A program made the translations under genes and the position numbers. Below are positions 41,385 through 49,333 of a stretch of DNA of 64,000 bases, one piece after another. The DNA is from CATOSD01 sp034422735. Lineage in GTDB: Bacteria > Chloroflexota > Dehalococcoidia > Lucifugimonadales > CATOSD01. Under the pieces are notes generated by a model. The model worked only from the letters and a program-made list of their open reading frames with translations, did not search any database and was not told the DNA's origin. Where the stretch lies: positions 1 to 64,000 of the forward strand of contig DAOUJL010000071.1 in NCBI GenBank assembly GCA_034422735.1, given 5' to 3'. Position 1 is the first letter of the stretch, and each line of letters opens with the position of its first letter.

Positions 41385-41774
41385 CTACTGGACGTCGACC
41401 TTGGCGCCGGCCTCTTCGAGCTTGGCCTTAATGGCCTCGGCGGCCTCCTTGCCGATGGCTTCCTTGATGGTGGCCGGAGCGCTCTCGACCAGCTCCTTGG
41501 CCTCCTTGAGGCCCAGCGTCGTCTCCTGCCTGACGGCCTTGATGACGTTGATCTTGTTGGGGCCGATCTCCTGGAGCAGCACGTTGAACTCGGTCTGCTC
41601 TTCCTCTTCCTCGGCGGCCTCGGCGGTGGCGGCGACGCCCTGGACGGTTGCCATGGCGACCGGCGCGGCGGCGCTGACGCCGAATGCTTCCTCAAGCTCT
41701 TTCACCAGATCGGCGAGGTCGAGCACGGAGAGTCCCTTGATTGCCTCTACTATCTCATCCTTGGTCATGGTCAC
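41385..41774 (-). CDS. rplL: Ribosomal protein L7/L12
   Basis: 129 residues from GTG 41774 (GGAGG 9 bases upstream; an ATG two codons on is an alternative). N-terminal dimer domain VLDLADLVKELEEAFGVSAA, an Ala/Glu hinge, then the C-terminal factor-binding domain NKINVIKAVRQETTLGLKEA. Last gene of the tuf-to-rplL run. Confidence 0.96.
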   Translation of the reverse strand: MTMTKDEIVEAIKGLSVLDLADLVKELEEAFGVSAAAPVAMATVQGVAATAEAAEEEEEQTEFNVLLQEIGPNKINVIKAVRQETTLGLKEAKELVESAPATIKEAIGKEAAEAIKAKLEEAGAKVDVQ

Positions 41775-41834
41775 GGCGGTTTACCTCCCTTTGAATGCTT
41801 GGCTGCGTGTTGTAGCGAAATGTGTTTCCGGAGT

Positions 41835-42356
41835 CTACTGCTCCAAGTCCTCGACGTGGCGCTGGAGCACCCTGGCGAGTCCGGCGATGGGGGCGTTCAG
41901 GACGTTGACCAGTCCGGCCGCGGGGCCGTTTAGCTGGCCCATGAGGTGGGCGACCAACTCTTCGCGTGCGGGAAGCTGGGCGAGGTTTCTCACTTCTTCC
42001 GCGCTCAGCGCCCGGTCGCCCAACATGCCGCCCCGGATCTCCATGCGAATCCTGTTGGCACGGATGTATTCGGACAGCGTCTTGGCCGGGTCGGTGGGCT
42101 CGCCGTATCCCACCGCCATGCCGGTGGGTCCCTCGATTATCTGCTTGAACCCGGGCCGGTCGGCGGCTTCGGCGGCCAGGTGCGCGAGCCTGTTCTTGAC
42201 GACGCGGTACTCGATGTCCTTCTCACGGAGGGCACGTCTCAGGCCGGTCATGACGGTAACGCCAAGGCCAGTGTAGTCGGTGGAGACGGCAACAGTGCAC
42301 TTCTCCATCCATTGGCGCATCTCTTCTACCTGTTCGACTTTGCGTTCTGCGGGCAA
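41835..42356 (-). CDS. rplJ: Ribosomal protein L10
   Basis: 173 residues from TTG 42356 with GAGG upstream. EQVEEMRQWMEKCTVAVSTD and YTGLGVTVMTGLRRALREKD, then VVKNRLAHLA are the standard L10 N-terminus. The C-terminal helix that holds the L7/L12 dimers is present. Expression is probably controlled by the L10 leader at 42403. Confidence 0.95.
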   Translation of the reverse strand: MPAERKVEQVEEMRQWMEKCTVAVSTDYTGLGVTVMTGLRRALREKDIEYRVVKNRLAHLAAEAADRPGFKQIIEGPTGMAVGYGEPTDPAKTLSEYIRANRIRMEIRGGMLGDRALSAEEVRNLAQLPAREELVAHLMGQLNGPAAGLVNVLNAPIAGLARVLQRHVEDLEQ

Positions 42357-42402
42357 TCTACACCTCTACTGATGTTTGTCACCTGAAGGTGGCCGGGGCC
42401 AG

Positions 42403-42530
42403 AAAAAAGCCCCGAGCCTCGGCCCGGGGCAGAGCACGCCGAGCGATCCGGCGTTGCTTCTGGTTGGGCCTGGGCGGGCTGGTGGGTTTAATCCGCGGTC
42501 GCGGAGCCCGCTGTCTTCGGCGTATTCGGT
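42403..42530 (-). ncRNA. Ribosomal protein L10 leader with intrinsic terminator
   Basis: On the minus strand the region between rplA and rplJ reads CCGAAGACAGCGGG (42507-42520), then a GC stem and ATTAAACCCACC (42481-42492), matching the L10-leader pattern. It ends in a GCCCCGGGCC..CTCGGGGC hairpin followed by TTTTTT (42403-42430). The terminator lies 46 nt before the rplJ start, so it can attenuate rplJ-rplL when L10 binds its leader. Confidence 0.8.
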
Positions 42531-42575
42531 TATGGCCCCGCGCGCCAGGCGCGACGGGTGAAGTTGATTCCCCGG

Positions 42576-43292
42576 CTATTCTACCTTCAGAGCGGTGGCT
42601 CCCGCAACGTCCATCTCGATGCCCGGTCCCATGGTCGTGGTGAGGTAGGCAGACCGTATGAACTGGCCCTTCACACCGCTGGGGCGCGCACGGACAATGG
42701 CGTCCATTACGGATGTGAGATTGTCCATCAACATCTGCTCGTCGAAGCTGGCCTTGCCGATGGGGGCATGGATGAGCGCGGTGCGGTCGAGCCGGTACTC
42801 CACCCTGCCCTTCTTGGCGTCGGCGATGGCACGGGGAAGGTCTTCGGCCTGCACGACGGTGCCGGTCCTGGGGTTGGGCATAAGACCTTTGCGGCCCAGG
42901 TGCCGTCCCAGCCTCCCGATGCGGCCCATCACTTCGGGGGTGGCAATCGAGACATCGAAGTCGGACCAGCCGCCCTCGATGTTCTTGATGATCTCGTCAT
43001 CGGCGACGTAGTCGGCACCGGAGCCCTCGGCTACGGATATTGCCTCGCCACTGGTGAACACCATGACGCGGACGGGCTTGCCCACGCCGTGCGGCAGTTG
43101 GGCGACACCGCGCACCATCTGATCGGCGTGGCGCGGGTCGGCGCCGGTGCGCAGGTGGACCTCCACAGTCTCATCAAACTTCGCTGTCGCGGTGCGCTTG
43201 GCGAGGGCGACGGCGTCGTCCGGAGAGTAGTTGCGGCCCTGCTCGATGAGGCCCTCGGCCTCCTTGTATCGTCTGCCTCGCTTGGTTGGCAT
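42576..43292 (-). CDS. rplA: Ribosomal protein L1
   Basis: 238 residues from ATG 43292 with GAGGAG upstream. PTKRGRRYKEAEGLIEQGR and KRTATAKFDETVEVHLRTG open the family pattern; MGRIGRLGRHLGRKGLMPNP is the L1 signature, and MGPGIEMDVAGA the end. Follows rplK by 34 bp. Confidence 0.96.
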   Translation of the reverse strand: MPTKRGRRYKEAEGLIEQGRNYSPDDAVALAKRTATAKFDETVEVHLRTGADPRHADQMVRGVAQLPHGVGKPVRVMVFTSGEAISVAEGSGADYVADDEIIKNIEGGWSDFDVSIATPEVMGRIGRLGRHLGRKGLMPNPRTGTVVQAEDLPRAIADAKKGRVEYRLDRTALIHAPIGKASFDEQMLMDNLTSVMDAIVRARPSGVKGQFIRSAYLTTTMGPGIEMDVAGATALKVE

Positions 43293-43326
43293 GGCACGGC
43301 TCCTCTGGATGCCCCGGAGGGTTTTG

Positions 43327-43752
43327 CTACCTTGTAACCTGAATGCCCATGCTGCGGGCGGTGCCTTCGATGATACGGACCGCGCCATCGATGTCGGCGG
43401 CGTTGAGGTCCTTCTGCTTGACCTCGGCGATTTCACGCACCTGGTCGCGCCTGATGGTGGCTACCTTTTCGACGCGGGCATTGCCGCTGCCCTTTTCGAT
43501 TCCGGCGGCCTGCCTGAGCAACTCGGACGCAGGGGGGCTTTTGGTGATGAAGCTGAACGAGCGGTCCTCGAATACGGTGAGCTCCACGGGGATGACGGTG
43601 CCCATCTGCGAGGCGGTGCGTTCATTGTACTCCTTAACGAAGCCCATTATGTTCACACCGTGCTGGCCCAGAGCCGGGCCGACCGGCGGCGCGGGGGTTG
43701 CCTTACCCGCGCTGATTTGTAGCTTGATTATGGCCCTGACTTTCTTCGCCAA
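43327..43752 (-). CDS. rplK: Ribosomal protein L11
   Basis: 141 residues from TTG 43752. AIIKLQISAGKATPAPPVGP with LGQHGVNIMGFVKEYNERT is the N-terminal domain, and the C-terminal GTARSMGIQVT end is standard. The purine tract GAGGGTG that serves as ribosome site lies within the adjoining family-A repeat. Confidence 0.96.
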   Translation of the reverse strand: MAKKVRAIIKLQISAGKATPAPPVGPALGQHGVNIMGFVKEYNERTASQMGTVIPVELTVFEDRSFSFITKSPPASELLRQAAGIEKGSGNARVEKVATIRRDQVREIAEVKQKDLNAADIDGAVRIIEGTARSMGIQVTR

Positions 43753-43759
43753 CGTTTAT

Positions 43760-43797
43760 CACCCTCACCTCAATCATCTCCCATCAGGGGAGAGTAG
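43760..43797. repeat. Dispersed palindrome, family A (degenerate), between nusG and rplK
   Basis: CACCCTCACCTCAATCATCT, then CCCATCAGGGGAGAG. Its first part, read on the minus strand, supplies the GAGGTGAGGGTG upstream of the rplK TTG. Confidence 0.6.
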
Positions 43798-43825
43798 GCC
43801 AGTTGTGTGTATAGGGAAACAAGCC

Positions 43826-44413
43826 CTAAGCCCGTTCCACCTGTAGAAAATCCAGTTCAACGGGGGTCTCGCGTCCGAAGAAGGACACGAGAACCCTGAC
43901 CTTCGCCCTGTCGGAGAAGACCTCGTCGACAGTGCCCATGAAGTCCACGAACGGGCCGTCGGTTATGCGCACCTTCTGGCCCTTGTCGTAACCGACACGC
44001 AGCCGCGGCTTTTCGGATTCCATATGATTCAGGATGAGTTCGACCTCGCGCTCATCCAACGGCACGGGCTGGGGGCGTCCATCCCTTTCGTCCTCTACGG
44101 AGACGAAACCGGACACGCCAGGGGTATTGCGAACGGCGTACCAACTCTCGTCGTCCATGTTCCCCTGGTCGCCCAACTTAATCTGCACCAGTATGTAACC
44201 GGGGAACATCTTGCGGGCGACGGGCTTACGCTGGCCGCCCTTTATCTCGACTTCGTCCTCGGTCGGCACGACCACCTGGAGGATTTCCTTCTTCATGTCC
44301 ATGGCGGCTACGCGCTGTTCGAGGTTCCGCTTAACCCTATCCTCCTGTCCGGAGTAGGCATGGATGATGTACCAGCGGGCCTCGGGGTCGTTGTGCTGCA
44401 TAGATTCTTCCAT
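43826..44413 (-). CDS. nusG: Transcription termination/antitermination factor NusG
   Basis: 195 residues from ATG 44413 (EESMQHNDPEARWYIIHAY), 9 bases after GGGGG; a TTG at 44422 overlapping the secE stop is the other choice. The NGN domain shows WYIIHAYSGQEDRVKRNLEQ and FPGYILVQIKL; the KOW domain shows GQKVRITDGPFVDFMGTVDE. Binds RNA polymerase and links it to the ribosome and Rho. Confidence 0.95.
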   Translation of the reverse strand: MEESMQHNDPEARWYIIHAYSGQEDRVKRNLEQRVAAMDMKKEILQVVVPTEDEVEIKGGQRKPVARKMFPGYILVQIKLGDQGNMDDESWYAVRNTPGVSGFVSVEDERDGRPQPVPLDEREVELILNHMESEKPRLRVGYDKGQKVRITDGPFVDFMGTVDEVFSDRAKVRVLVSFFGRETPVELDFLQVERA

Positions 44414-44418
44414 TTCGC

Positions 44419-44655
44419 TCAACCCCCAAGGATAAAGCCGAGCAACTCACTGAATCCGAGGTCGACAACGCCGAGGAACGCGCCTATGACAGCGGAGACG
44501 GCGATGACCATGAGGGACAACCGCCAGGTCTCACGGGGCGTGGGCCAGGTAACGCGGCGCAACTCGGAAACGACGTCGCCGACCATGCGGAAGCTGAGCG
44601 CTCTGCGCGCGGTCTCCGTGGATACGCGGCGAGACGCCCCGGCGTTTCGCGCCAT
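44419..44655 (-). CDS. secE: Preprotein translocase subunit SecE
   Basis: 78 residues. A basic N-terminus, then VVSELRRVTWPTPRETWRLS (the SecE amphipathic helix) and one membrane segment (LMVIAVSAVIGAFLGVVDLG). Holds SecY together. Placed between rpmG and nusG as in most bacteria. Confidence 0.93.
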   Translation of the reverse strand: MARNAGASRRVSTETARRALSFRMVGDVVSELRRVTWPTPRETWRLSLMVIAVSAVIGAFLGVVDLGFSELLGFILGG

Positions 44656-44659
44656 GCGG

Positions 44660-44827
44660 CTACCTCACCTCTCTGTGCAACTTGTGGGAACGGCAGCGCG
44701 GGCAGAACTTCTTCAGCTCCAGGCGCTGCGGATCGCTGCGCCGGTTCTTAGAAGACGTGTAGGTGCGCTCCCTGCAATCGACGCAGCCCATGGTGACGAC
44801 AATTCTGGCTTCGGTTCTGCGGGCCAT
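44660..44827 (-). CDS. rpmG: Ribosomal protein L33
   Basis: 55 residues: starts MARRTEARIVVTMGCVDC, continues RERTYTSSKNRRSDPQRL and ends with LKKFCPRCRSHKLHREVR. Four cysteines (CVDC, CPRC) make it the zinc-binding form of L33. Lies 6 bp after tuf and 4 bp before secE. Confidence 0.93.
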   Translation of the reverse strand: MARRTEARIVVTMGCVDCRERTYTSSKNRRSDPQRLELKKFCPRCRSHKLHREVR

Positions 44828-44833
44828 GGCGTC

Positions 44834-46027
44834 TTACCTGATGACCTTGATGATCACGCCGGAGCCGACGGTTCTCCCGCCCTCGCGGACGGCGAACCGT
44901 AGCTGCTCGTCCATCGCGACCGGTGTGATGAGCTTGATCTTCATTTCGATGTTGTCGCCGGGCATCACCATTTCGACGCCTTCGGGCAACTCAATCTCGC
45001 CCGTCACGTCGGTGGTGCGGATGTAGAACTGCGGCTTGTAGCCGTTGAAGAACGGCGTGTGCCGCCCGCCCTCTTCCCTGCTGAGCACGTAGACGTTGGC
45101 CTCGTACTCGGTGTGCGGCGTAATGCTGCCGGGGGCGGCGAGCACCTGGCCTCGCTCGATGCCGTCGCGGTCCACACCGCGCAGCAGGACGCCCACGGCG
45201 TCACCGGGCTCACCCTCGTCCAGCGTCTTGTGGAACATCTCCACGCCGGTCACCACGGTACTGCTCGTGTCCTTGATGCCGACTATCTCGATGGGCTGGC
45301 CGACCGTGACGACGCCTTGTTCGACGCGGCCGGTGACGACCGTGCCACGGCCCTTGATTCCGAATACATCCTCGACGGGCATGAGGAAGGGCTCGTCCTT
45401 TGGGCGCTCTGGCACGGGGATGTGCGCGTCAACGGCATCCATCAGCTCCCAGATGCCCTTGCCCCACTCGGATTCGCGGCTGACGTCCTCGGCCTCCAGG
45501 GCGTTGAGTGCGCTTACGCGAACGATGGGGCAGTCATCGAAACCGTACTCCGAAAGTAGCTCTTCAAGTTCCAACTCGACGAGTTCGAGAAGCTCCTCGT
45601 CGTCCATCGCGTCTACCTTGTTCAGCGCGACTACGATGCGGGGCACCTGCACCTGGCGGGCAAGCAGGATGTGCTCGCGGGTCTGCGGCATGGGGCCGTC
45701 GGGGGCGCTGACCACGAGGATGGCGCCGTCCATCTGCGCCGCGCCGGTGATCATGTTCTTGATGTAGTCGGCGTGGCCGGGGCAGTCGACGTGGGCGTAG
45801 TGCCGATCGTCGGTCTCGTATTCGACGTGCTGAATGGCGATGGTAACGCCACGCGCCTTCTCTTCGGGGGCGTTGTCGATGCTGTCGAACGGGCGATAGC
45901 TCGCCAAGTTATGCTCGGCCAGCACGCGTGTTATCGCCGCAGTCAGCGTGGTCTTGCCGTGGTCCACGTGCCCGATCGTGCCCACGTTCACGTGTGGCTT
46001 CGTTCTCTCAAACCTTGCCTTTGCCAA
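44834..46027 (-). CDS. tuf: Elongation factor Tu
   Basis: 397 residues from TTG 46027 with GGGAGG 7 bases upstream. G1 is GHVDHGKTTLTAAI, G3 is DCPGHADYIKNMITGAAQMD, G4 is NKVDAMDDEEL, and domains 2 and 3 are complete. The switch-1 segment reads EEKARGVTIAIQHVEYET; the residues after GVTI differ from the usual NTAHVEY form but the GHAHVDCPG-type core is intact. Delivers aminoacyl-tRNA to the ribosome. Probably read from the tRNA promoter upstream. Confidence 0.97.
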   Translation of the reverse strand: MAKARFERTKPHVNVGTIGHVDHGKTTLTAAITRVLAEHNLASYRPFDSIDNAPEEKARGVTIAIQHVEYETDDRHYAHVDCPGHADYIKNMITGAAQMDGAILVVSAPDGPMPQTREHILLARQVQVPRIVVALNKVDAMDDEELLELVELELEELLSEYGFDDCPIVRVSALNALEAEDVSRESEWGKGIWELMDAVDAHIPVPERPKDEPFLMPVEDVFGIKGRGTVVTGRVEQGVVTVGQPIEIVGIKDTSSTVVTGVEMFHKTLDEGEPGDAVGVLLRGVDRDGIERGQVLAAPGSITPHTEYEANVYVLSREEGGRHTPFFNGYKPQFYIRTTDVTGEIELPEGVEMVMPGDNIEMKIKLITPVAMDEQLRFAVREGGRTVGSGVIIKVIR

Positions 46028-46046
46028 CTTTCGTCCTCCCTAGTTG

Positions 46047-46122
46047 TGGAGCCCACAAGCAGATTCGAACTGCTGACCTCGTTCTTACCAAGAACGCGCT
46101 CTACCTACTGAGCTATGTGGGC
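46047..46122 (-). tRNA. tRNA-Thr (GGT), CCA encoded
   Basis: 76 nt with a 7-bp acceptor stem GCCCACA / TGTGGGC, anticodon loop TTGGTAA giving GGT, T-loop TTCGAAT, discriminator T, and encoded CCA. It lies 19 bp before tuf. Confidence 0.95.
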
Positions 46123-46157
46123 GATAAATTGTGATTTTACGATTCGGTAAGTGCCGG

Positions 46158-46245
46158 TGGTGGGGGGGACAGGATTCGAACCTGTGTAGTCCTTCCGGAC
46201 GCCAGATTTACAGTCTGGTGGTATTAGCCGCTCACCCACCCCCCC
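46158..46245 (-). tRNA. tRNA-Tyr (GTA), CCA encoded
   Basis: 88 nt with a long variable arm, as expected for bacterial tRNA-Tyr. Acceptor GGGGGGG / CCCCCCC, anticodon loop CTGTAAA, T-arm ACAGG TTCGAAT CCTGT, discriminator A and encoded CCA. Confidence 0.95.
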
Positions 46246-46408
46246 GAAGACGGGGCCAAGCACGGCTCCAATTTTAGCATAGCGCTACATTCAATCCAAT
46301 ACTTGGCAGTCCAGTCGCGGTCCCGGAGCGTGCGCGAGGAGGCCGGAATCGGCGTGTTTGCGGCGGGACTTTCGGCATCCGGGCGGGCGGCTTGGGGAGT
46401 AGTCGAAA

Positions 46409-46482
46409 AGCCCCAGAGGGGACTCGAACCCACTAACCTGCCGATTACAAATCGGCTGCGCTGCCTGTTGCGCCACTGGGGC
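46409..46482 (-). tRNA. tRNA-Thr (TGT)
   Basis: 74 nt. Acceptor GCCCCAG / CTGGGGC, anticodon loop TTTGTAA giving TGT, T-loop TTCGAGT. CCA is not encoded. First of the tRNA set; 163 bp separate it from tRNA-Tyr, and no glycine tRNA is found there. Confidence 0.93.
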
Positions 46483-46569
46483 ACGTACCGCCCATTCGCG
46501 GTTGGAGACGGTGCCCGCGGTCGTTTCGGACTGCTTCCCGGGGCCTCCTCGATGATCCAACACCAAACA

Positions 46570-46598
46570 GGCTAGCCGTCAATTGTCGACAACTAGCC
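46570..46598. promoter_or_regulatory. Palindrome upstream of the tRNA-tuf run
   Basis: GGCTAG..TTGTCGACAA..CTAGCC: a 10-bp perfect palindrome TTGTCGACAA within wider GGCTAG / CTAGCC arms. A weak -35-like TTGACG lies beside it on the minus strand. It could be an operator or the larC terminator. The rest of the 138-bp gap shows no gene. Confidence 0.35.
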
Positions 46599-46620
46599 CG
46601 AAACTCAGAGAGCTATGGTA

Positions 46621-47823
46621 TCAGAGGAGGCCGTTCCGGTCAAGCGTGGCTTCGGCCTGGCGTTGCGTTTCGCGGTAAACGCGCTGCAGCGGCTCACCGC
46701 GTTCCAGGGCCACGCGCCGGCAGTCGTCAAACTCGGGGGCGACGGAGACGTTGCGACCGTCCAGGCGCTTGACCTTGACGCGCATGGTGCCGAACTCGGT
46801 CTCCACGCTCACCACCTCGCGCTCGACTTCGTACCGCCTGAGCGGCCGCACGCGGACGCCCAGGGTGGAGGTCTCGGCCACGACAACGCGCAGGGCCTCG
46901 GCCTCGGCTTCTTTTGGCACGATGGCGCTCAGCATGGTGCCCGGCCGGTTCTTCTTCATCTGTATGGGCGTGAACCATACGTCCCTGGCGCCAAGGGCAA
47001 AGAGCCGCTCCTGTGCATATGCGAGCATCTCCCCTGTCATGTCGTCGATGTTGGTCTCGAGGAGCGTGACGCCCTCGGCGTAGTCGGCGACGGCTTCCTC
47101 GCCGAGCCACAGCGCCAGGGCGTTGGGATACTGCTCCGGGTCTCGCGAGCCAAGCCCGTAGCCCACGCGGGTGAGACGCATTTCAGGCTGCCGGAACTCG
47201 GCGAGGGTCGTGAGTATGGCCGCGCCCGTCGGCGTTACCATTTCTCCGGTGCGGCGAGCGTTGTGAGGCGCGGGGCCGGTGGGGGCGCCGGACATGGCGA
47301 ACAGGGCCGCGGTGGCGGGCGAGGGCACGGGAAGGAGTCCGTGTGCGCTGTTGATGACACCGGAGCCGGTGGGCAGCGGCGAGCAGTAGACGCTTTCCAC
47401 GCCGAGCAGGTGGAGTCCGGCGACGGCTCCCACGACGTCAACCAGCGTGTCCAACTCGCCGAGTTCGTGCAACTGAGTCTGCTCAGGAGACGTGCCGTGC
47501 ACGCTGGCCTCGGCATCGCCGAGCCTGCGAAAGATGACGCAGGAGAGGTCAACGACCGGCTCGGGCAGGTCCGAATTTCGGGTGATGCGTATGAAGTCGC
47601 GCCAGTGGCGGGGGCGCCTGGCCTCGTCGGTCAGTTCGACGGTGACCAGCGTCCCGTTGACACCGCGCCGGTTGTCGCGCCGGGCGGCGAGCGCGAAACC
47701 CTCCGCGTCGAGCGTGGCGAGTTGGGCCTCGAGGTCGGAGAGACGGAGGCCGCAGTCCACGAGCGCGCCGAGGATCATGTCTCCGCTGGCGCCGCCGATG
47801 GAGTCGAAGTAGGCGACGGTCAT
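46621..47823 (-). CDS. larC: Nickel-pincer cofactor biosynthesis protein LarC
   Basis: 400 residues as one uninterrupted frame. Start AYFDSIGGASGDMILGALVD is the LarC N-terminus; QLHELGELDTLVDVVGAVAG, GLLPVPSPATAALF and TGEMVTPTGAAIL follow, then TNIDDMTGEMLAYAQERLF. The C-terminal ferredoxin-like part contains KKNRPGTMLSAIVP. LarC inserts nickel into the pincer nucleotide by CTP-dependent cyclometallation. In L. plantarum it needs a ribosomal frameshift; none is needed here. Its ATG overlaps the radA stop (ATGA). Confidence 0.9.
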   Translation of the reverse strand: MTVAYFDSIGGASGDMILGALVDCGLRLSDLEAQLATLDAEGFALAARRDNRRGVNGTLVTVELTDEARRPRHWRDFIRITRNSDLPEPVVDLSCVIFRRLGDAEASVHGTSPEQTQLHELGELDTLVDVVGAVAGLHLLGVESVYCSPLPTGSGVINSAHGLLPVPSPATAALFAMSGAPTGPAPHNARRTGEMVTPTGAAILTTLAEFRQPEMRLTRVGYGLGSRDPEQYPNALALWLGEEAVADYAEGVTLLETNIDDMTGEMLAYAQERLFALGARDVWFTPIQMKKNRPGTMLSAIVPKEAEAEALRVVVAETSTLGVRVRPLRRYEVEREVVSVETEFGTMRVKVKRLDGRNVSVAPEFDDCRRVALERGEPLQRVYRETQRQAEATLDRNGLL

Positions 47824-49253
47824 CGCTGATCGCCCAGCAGAGCACGAGCCGGCTGAGACCGGGTGGGTTCTCGCGGACGGTCCGGAAGCGCCATCTGGAG
47901 CGCCTCCTCCAGAGTTCGCACGCGGCGGCCGGCTGAGCCGTTGCCAGGGCCGGTGCGTCCGACCTCGCCCTTGGGGCCGGCAGGCGCTATGACGGGTCCG
48001 AGGCCCAGGCGTGCGACCTCCTGCGCGCGGCGCTCGATCTGAGACACGGCCCGCACCTCGCCGGTCAGGCCGAGCTCGCCAACCGCCGCGATGCCGGGGG
48101 CGATAGGCTGGTTCTTGAGGCTGGACGCTATGGCAAGGGCCACGCCGAGGTCGGCGGCGGGTTCGTTGAGGCGGACGCCACCGGCTACGTTGACCACGAT
48201 GTCCTGCCCGGCGAGGGCCATGCCGGCGCGGCGGCTGAGGACGGCGCACACGAGAAGCAGGCGGTTGAAGTCGATGCCGGTGACTACGCGCCTAGGCTGG
48301 GCAAGCATCGAGGTCATGGTCAGCGCCTGGACCTCCACGAGCAGGGGCCGGCTGCCCTTCATCGTGGCGACGATCACCGAGCCGACGGCACCGTCGTTGC
48401 GACCGGCGAGGAAGGTGCGGGACGGGTCTCGCACTTCCTTCAGTCCCTCGGTGGCCATGTCGAACACGCAGATTTCGTCGGTGGAGCCGAAGCGGTTCTT
48501 GGTACTTCTGAGCAAACGCCAGACGCCGTTGGCGTCGCCTTCCATGTAGAGGACGACGTCGACGAGGTGCTCCAGCAGCCTGGGGCCGGCGACGTCGCCT
48601 TCTTTCGTGACATGACCGCTCATGAAGGCGGGAGTGCCCATGGCCTTGACCCACTCCATCAGCCGCTGGGCGCACTCGCGGATCTGGGCGACGCTGCCCG
48701 GGGCGGCGGTGAGGCCGTCGTCGTGCAGTGTCTGGATGGAGTCGACCACGAGCAAGGCGGGCCTGTGGGCGTCGAGCTGGGCGAGCACCGCGGAGAGGTT
48801 GGTTTCCGGCAGAATGAACAGGCCGCGGCCATCGATTCCGAGACGGTCGGCGCGCATCTTGACCTGCGGCGCCGACTCCTCCCCTGACACGTACAGTGTG
48901 TGGCCGCGGGTGGCGGAGACGTCGGCGGCCAACTGGAGCAGCAGAGTGGACTTGCCGATGCCGGGCTCGCCGGACAGCAGGACGAGGGAACCGGGCACCA
49001 CGCCGCCGCCGAGCACGCGGTTGACTTCGCCGAGCGAGAGTTCGATGCGCGGCAGGTCGGCGGCAGACACCCGGGAGAGTTCCAGCGCGGGCGCCGGCTG
49101 GTGATCGTACCTCGCGGCCGGAGCGCGCCGGTCCACGCTCACTTCGGAGAGCGTGTTCCATTCGGAGCACGCGGGACACCGGCCTTCCCACTTGGGCGTC
49201 TCGTTACCGCATTCGTCGCACACGAAGGTGGACTTGAGCCTGGACCTAGGCAT
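47820..49253 (-). CDS. radA: DNA repair protein RadA (Sms)
   Basis: 477 residues from ATG 49253. Zinc finger CDECG..CPACS, Walker A in LLSGEPGIGKSTLLLQLA, Walker B-type LLVVDSIQTL, the RadA KNRFG motif in STKNRFGSTDEICVFD, and a Lon-like C-terminal domain with LGVALAIASSLKNQPIAP. Helps branch migration in recombination. Overlaps larC downstream by 4 nt. Confidence 0.95.
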   Translation of the reverse strand: MPRSRLKSTFVCDECGNETPKWEGRCPACSEWNTLSEVSVDRRAPAARYDHQPAPALELSRVSAADLPRIELSLGEVNRVLGGGVVPGSLVLLSGEPGIGKSTLLLQLAADVSATRGHTLYVSGEESAPQVKMRADRLGIDGRGLFILPETNLSAVLAQLDAHRPALLVVDSIQTLHDDGLTAAPGSVAQIRECAQRLMEWVKAMGTPAFMSGHVTKEGDVAGPRLLEHLVDVVLYMEGDANGVWRLLRSTKNRFGSTDEICVFDMATEGLKEVRDPSRTFLAGRNDGAVGSVIVATMKGSRPLLVEVQALTMTSMLAQPRRVVTGIDFNRLLLVCAVLSRRAGMALAGQDIVVNVAGGVRLNEPAADLGVALAIASSLKNQPIAPGIAAVGELGLTGEVRAVSQIERRAQEVARLGLGPVIAPAGPKGEVGRTGPGNGSAGRRVRTLEEALQMALPDRPREPTRSQPARALLGDQR

Positions 49254-49333
49254 GGTCAATGGCCTCGGCTGCGGCACACCATCACGGCGGGGCCGCACAC
49301 TGGAGTTCGCCCGTAGCTCGCCGCGGGTCCGGG

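Noticed and set aside
46246..46408. A tRNA-Gly expected between tRNA-Thr(TGT) and tRNA-Tyr by analogy to E. coli
   Set aside because: No cloverleaf or TTCGA-type T-loop could be found on either strand by eye.
46621..48249. LarC extended upstream to 542 codons
   Set aside because: The added N-terminal 142 codons are an Arg/Pro-rich shadow of radA; the ATG at 47823 overlaps the radA stop and gives the standard LarC N-terminus.
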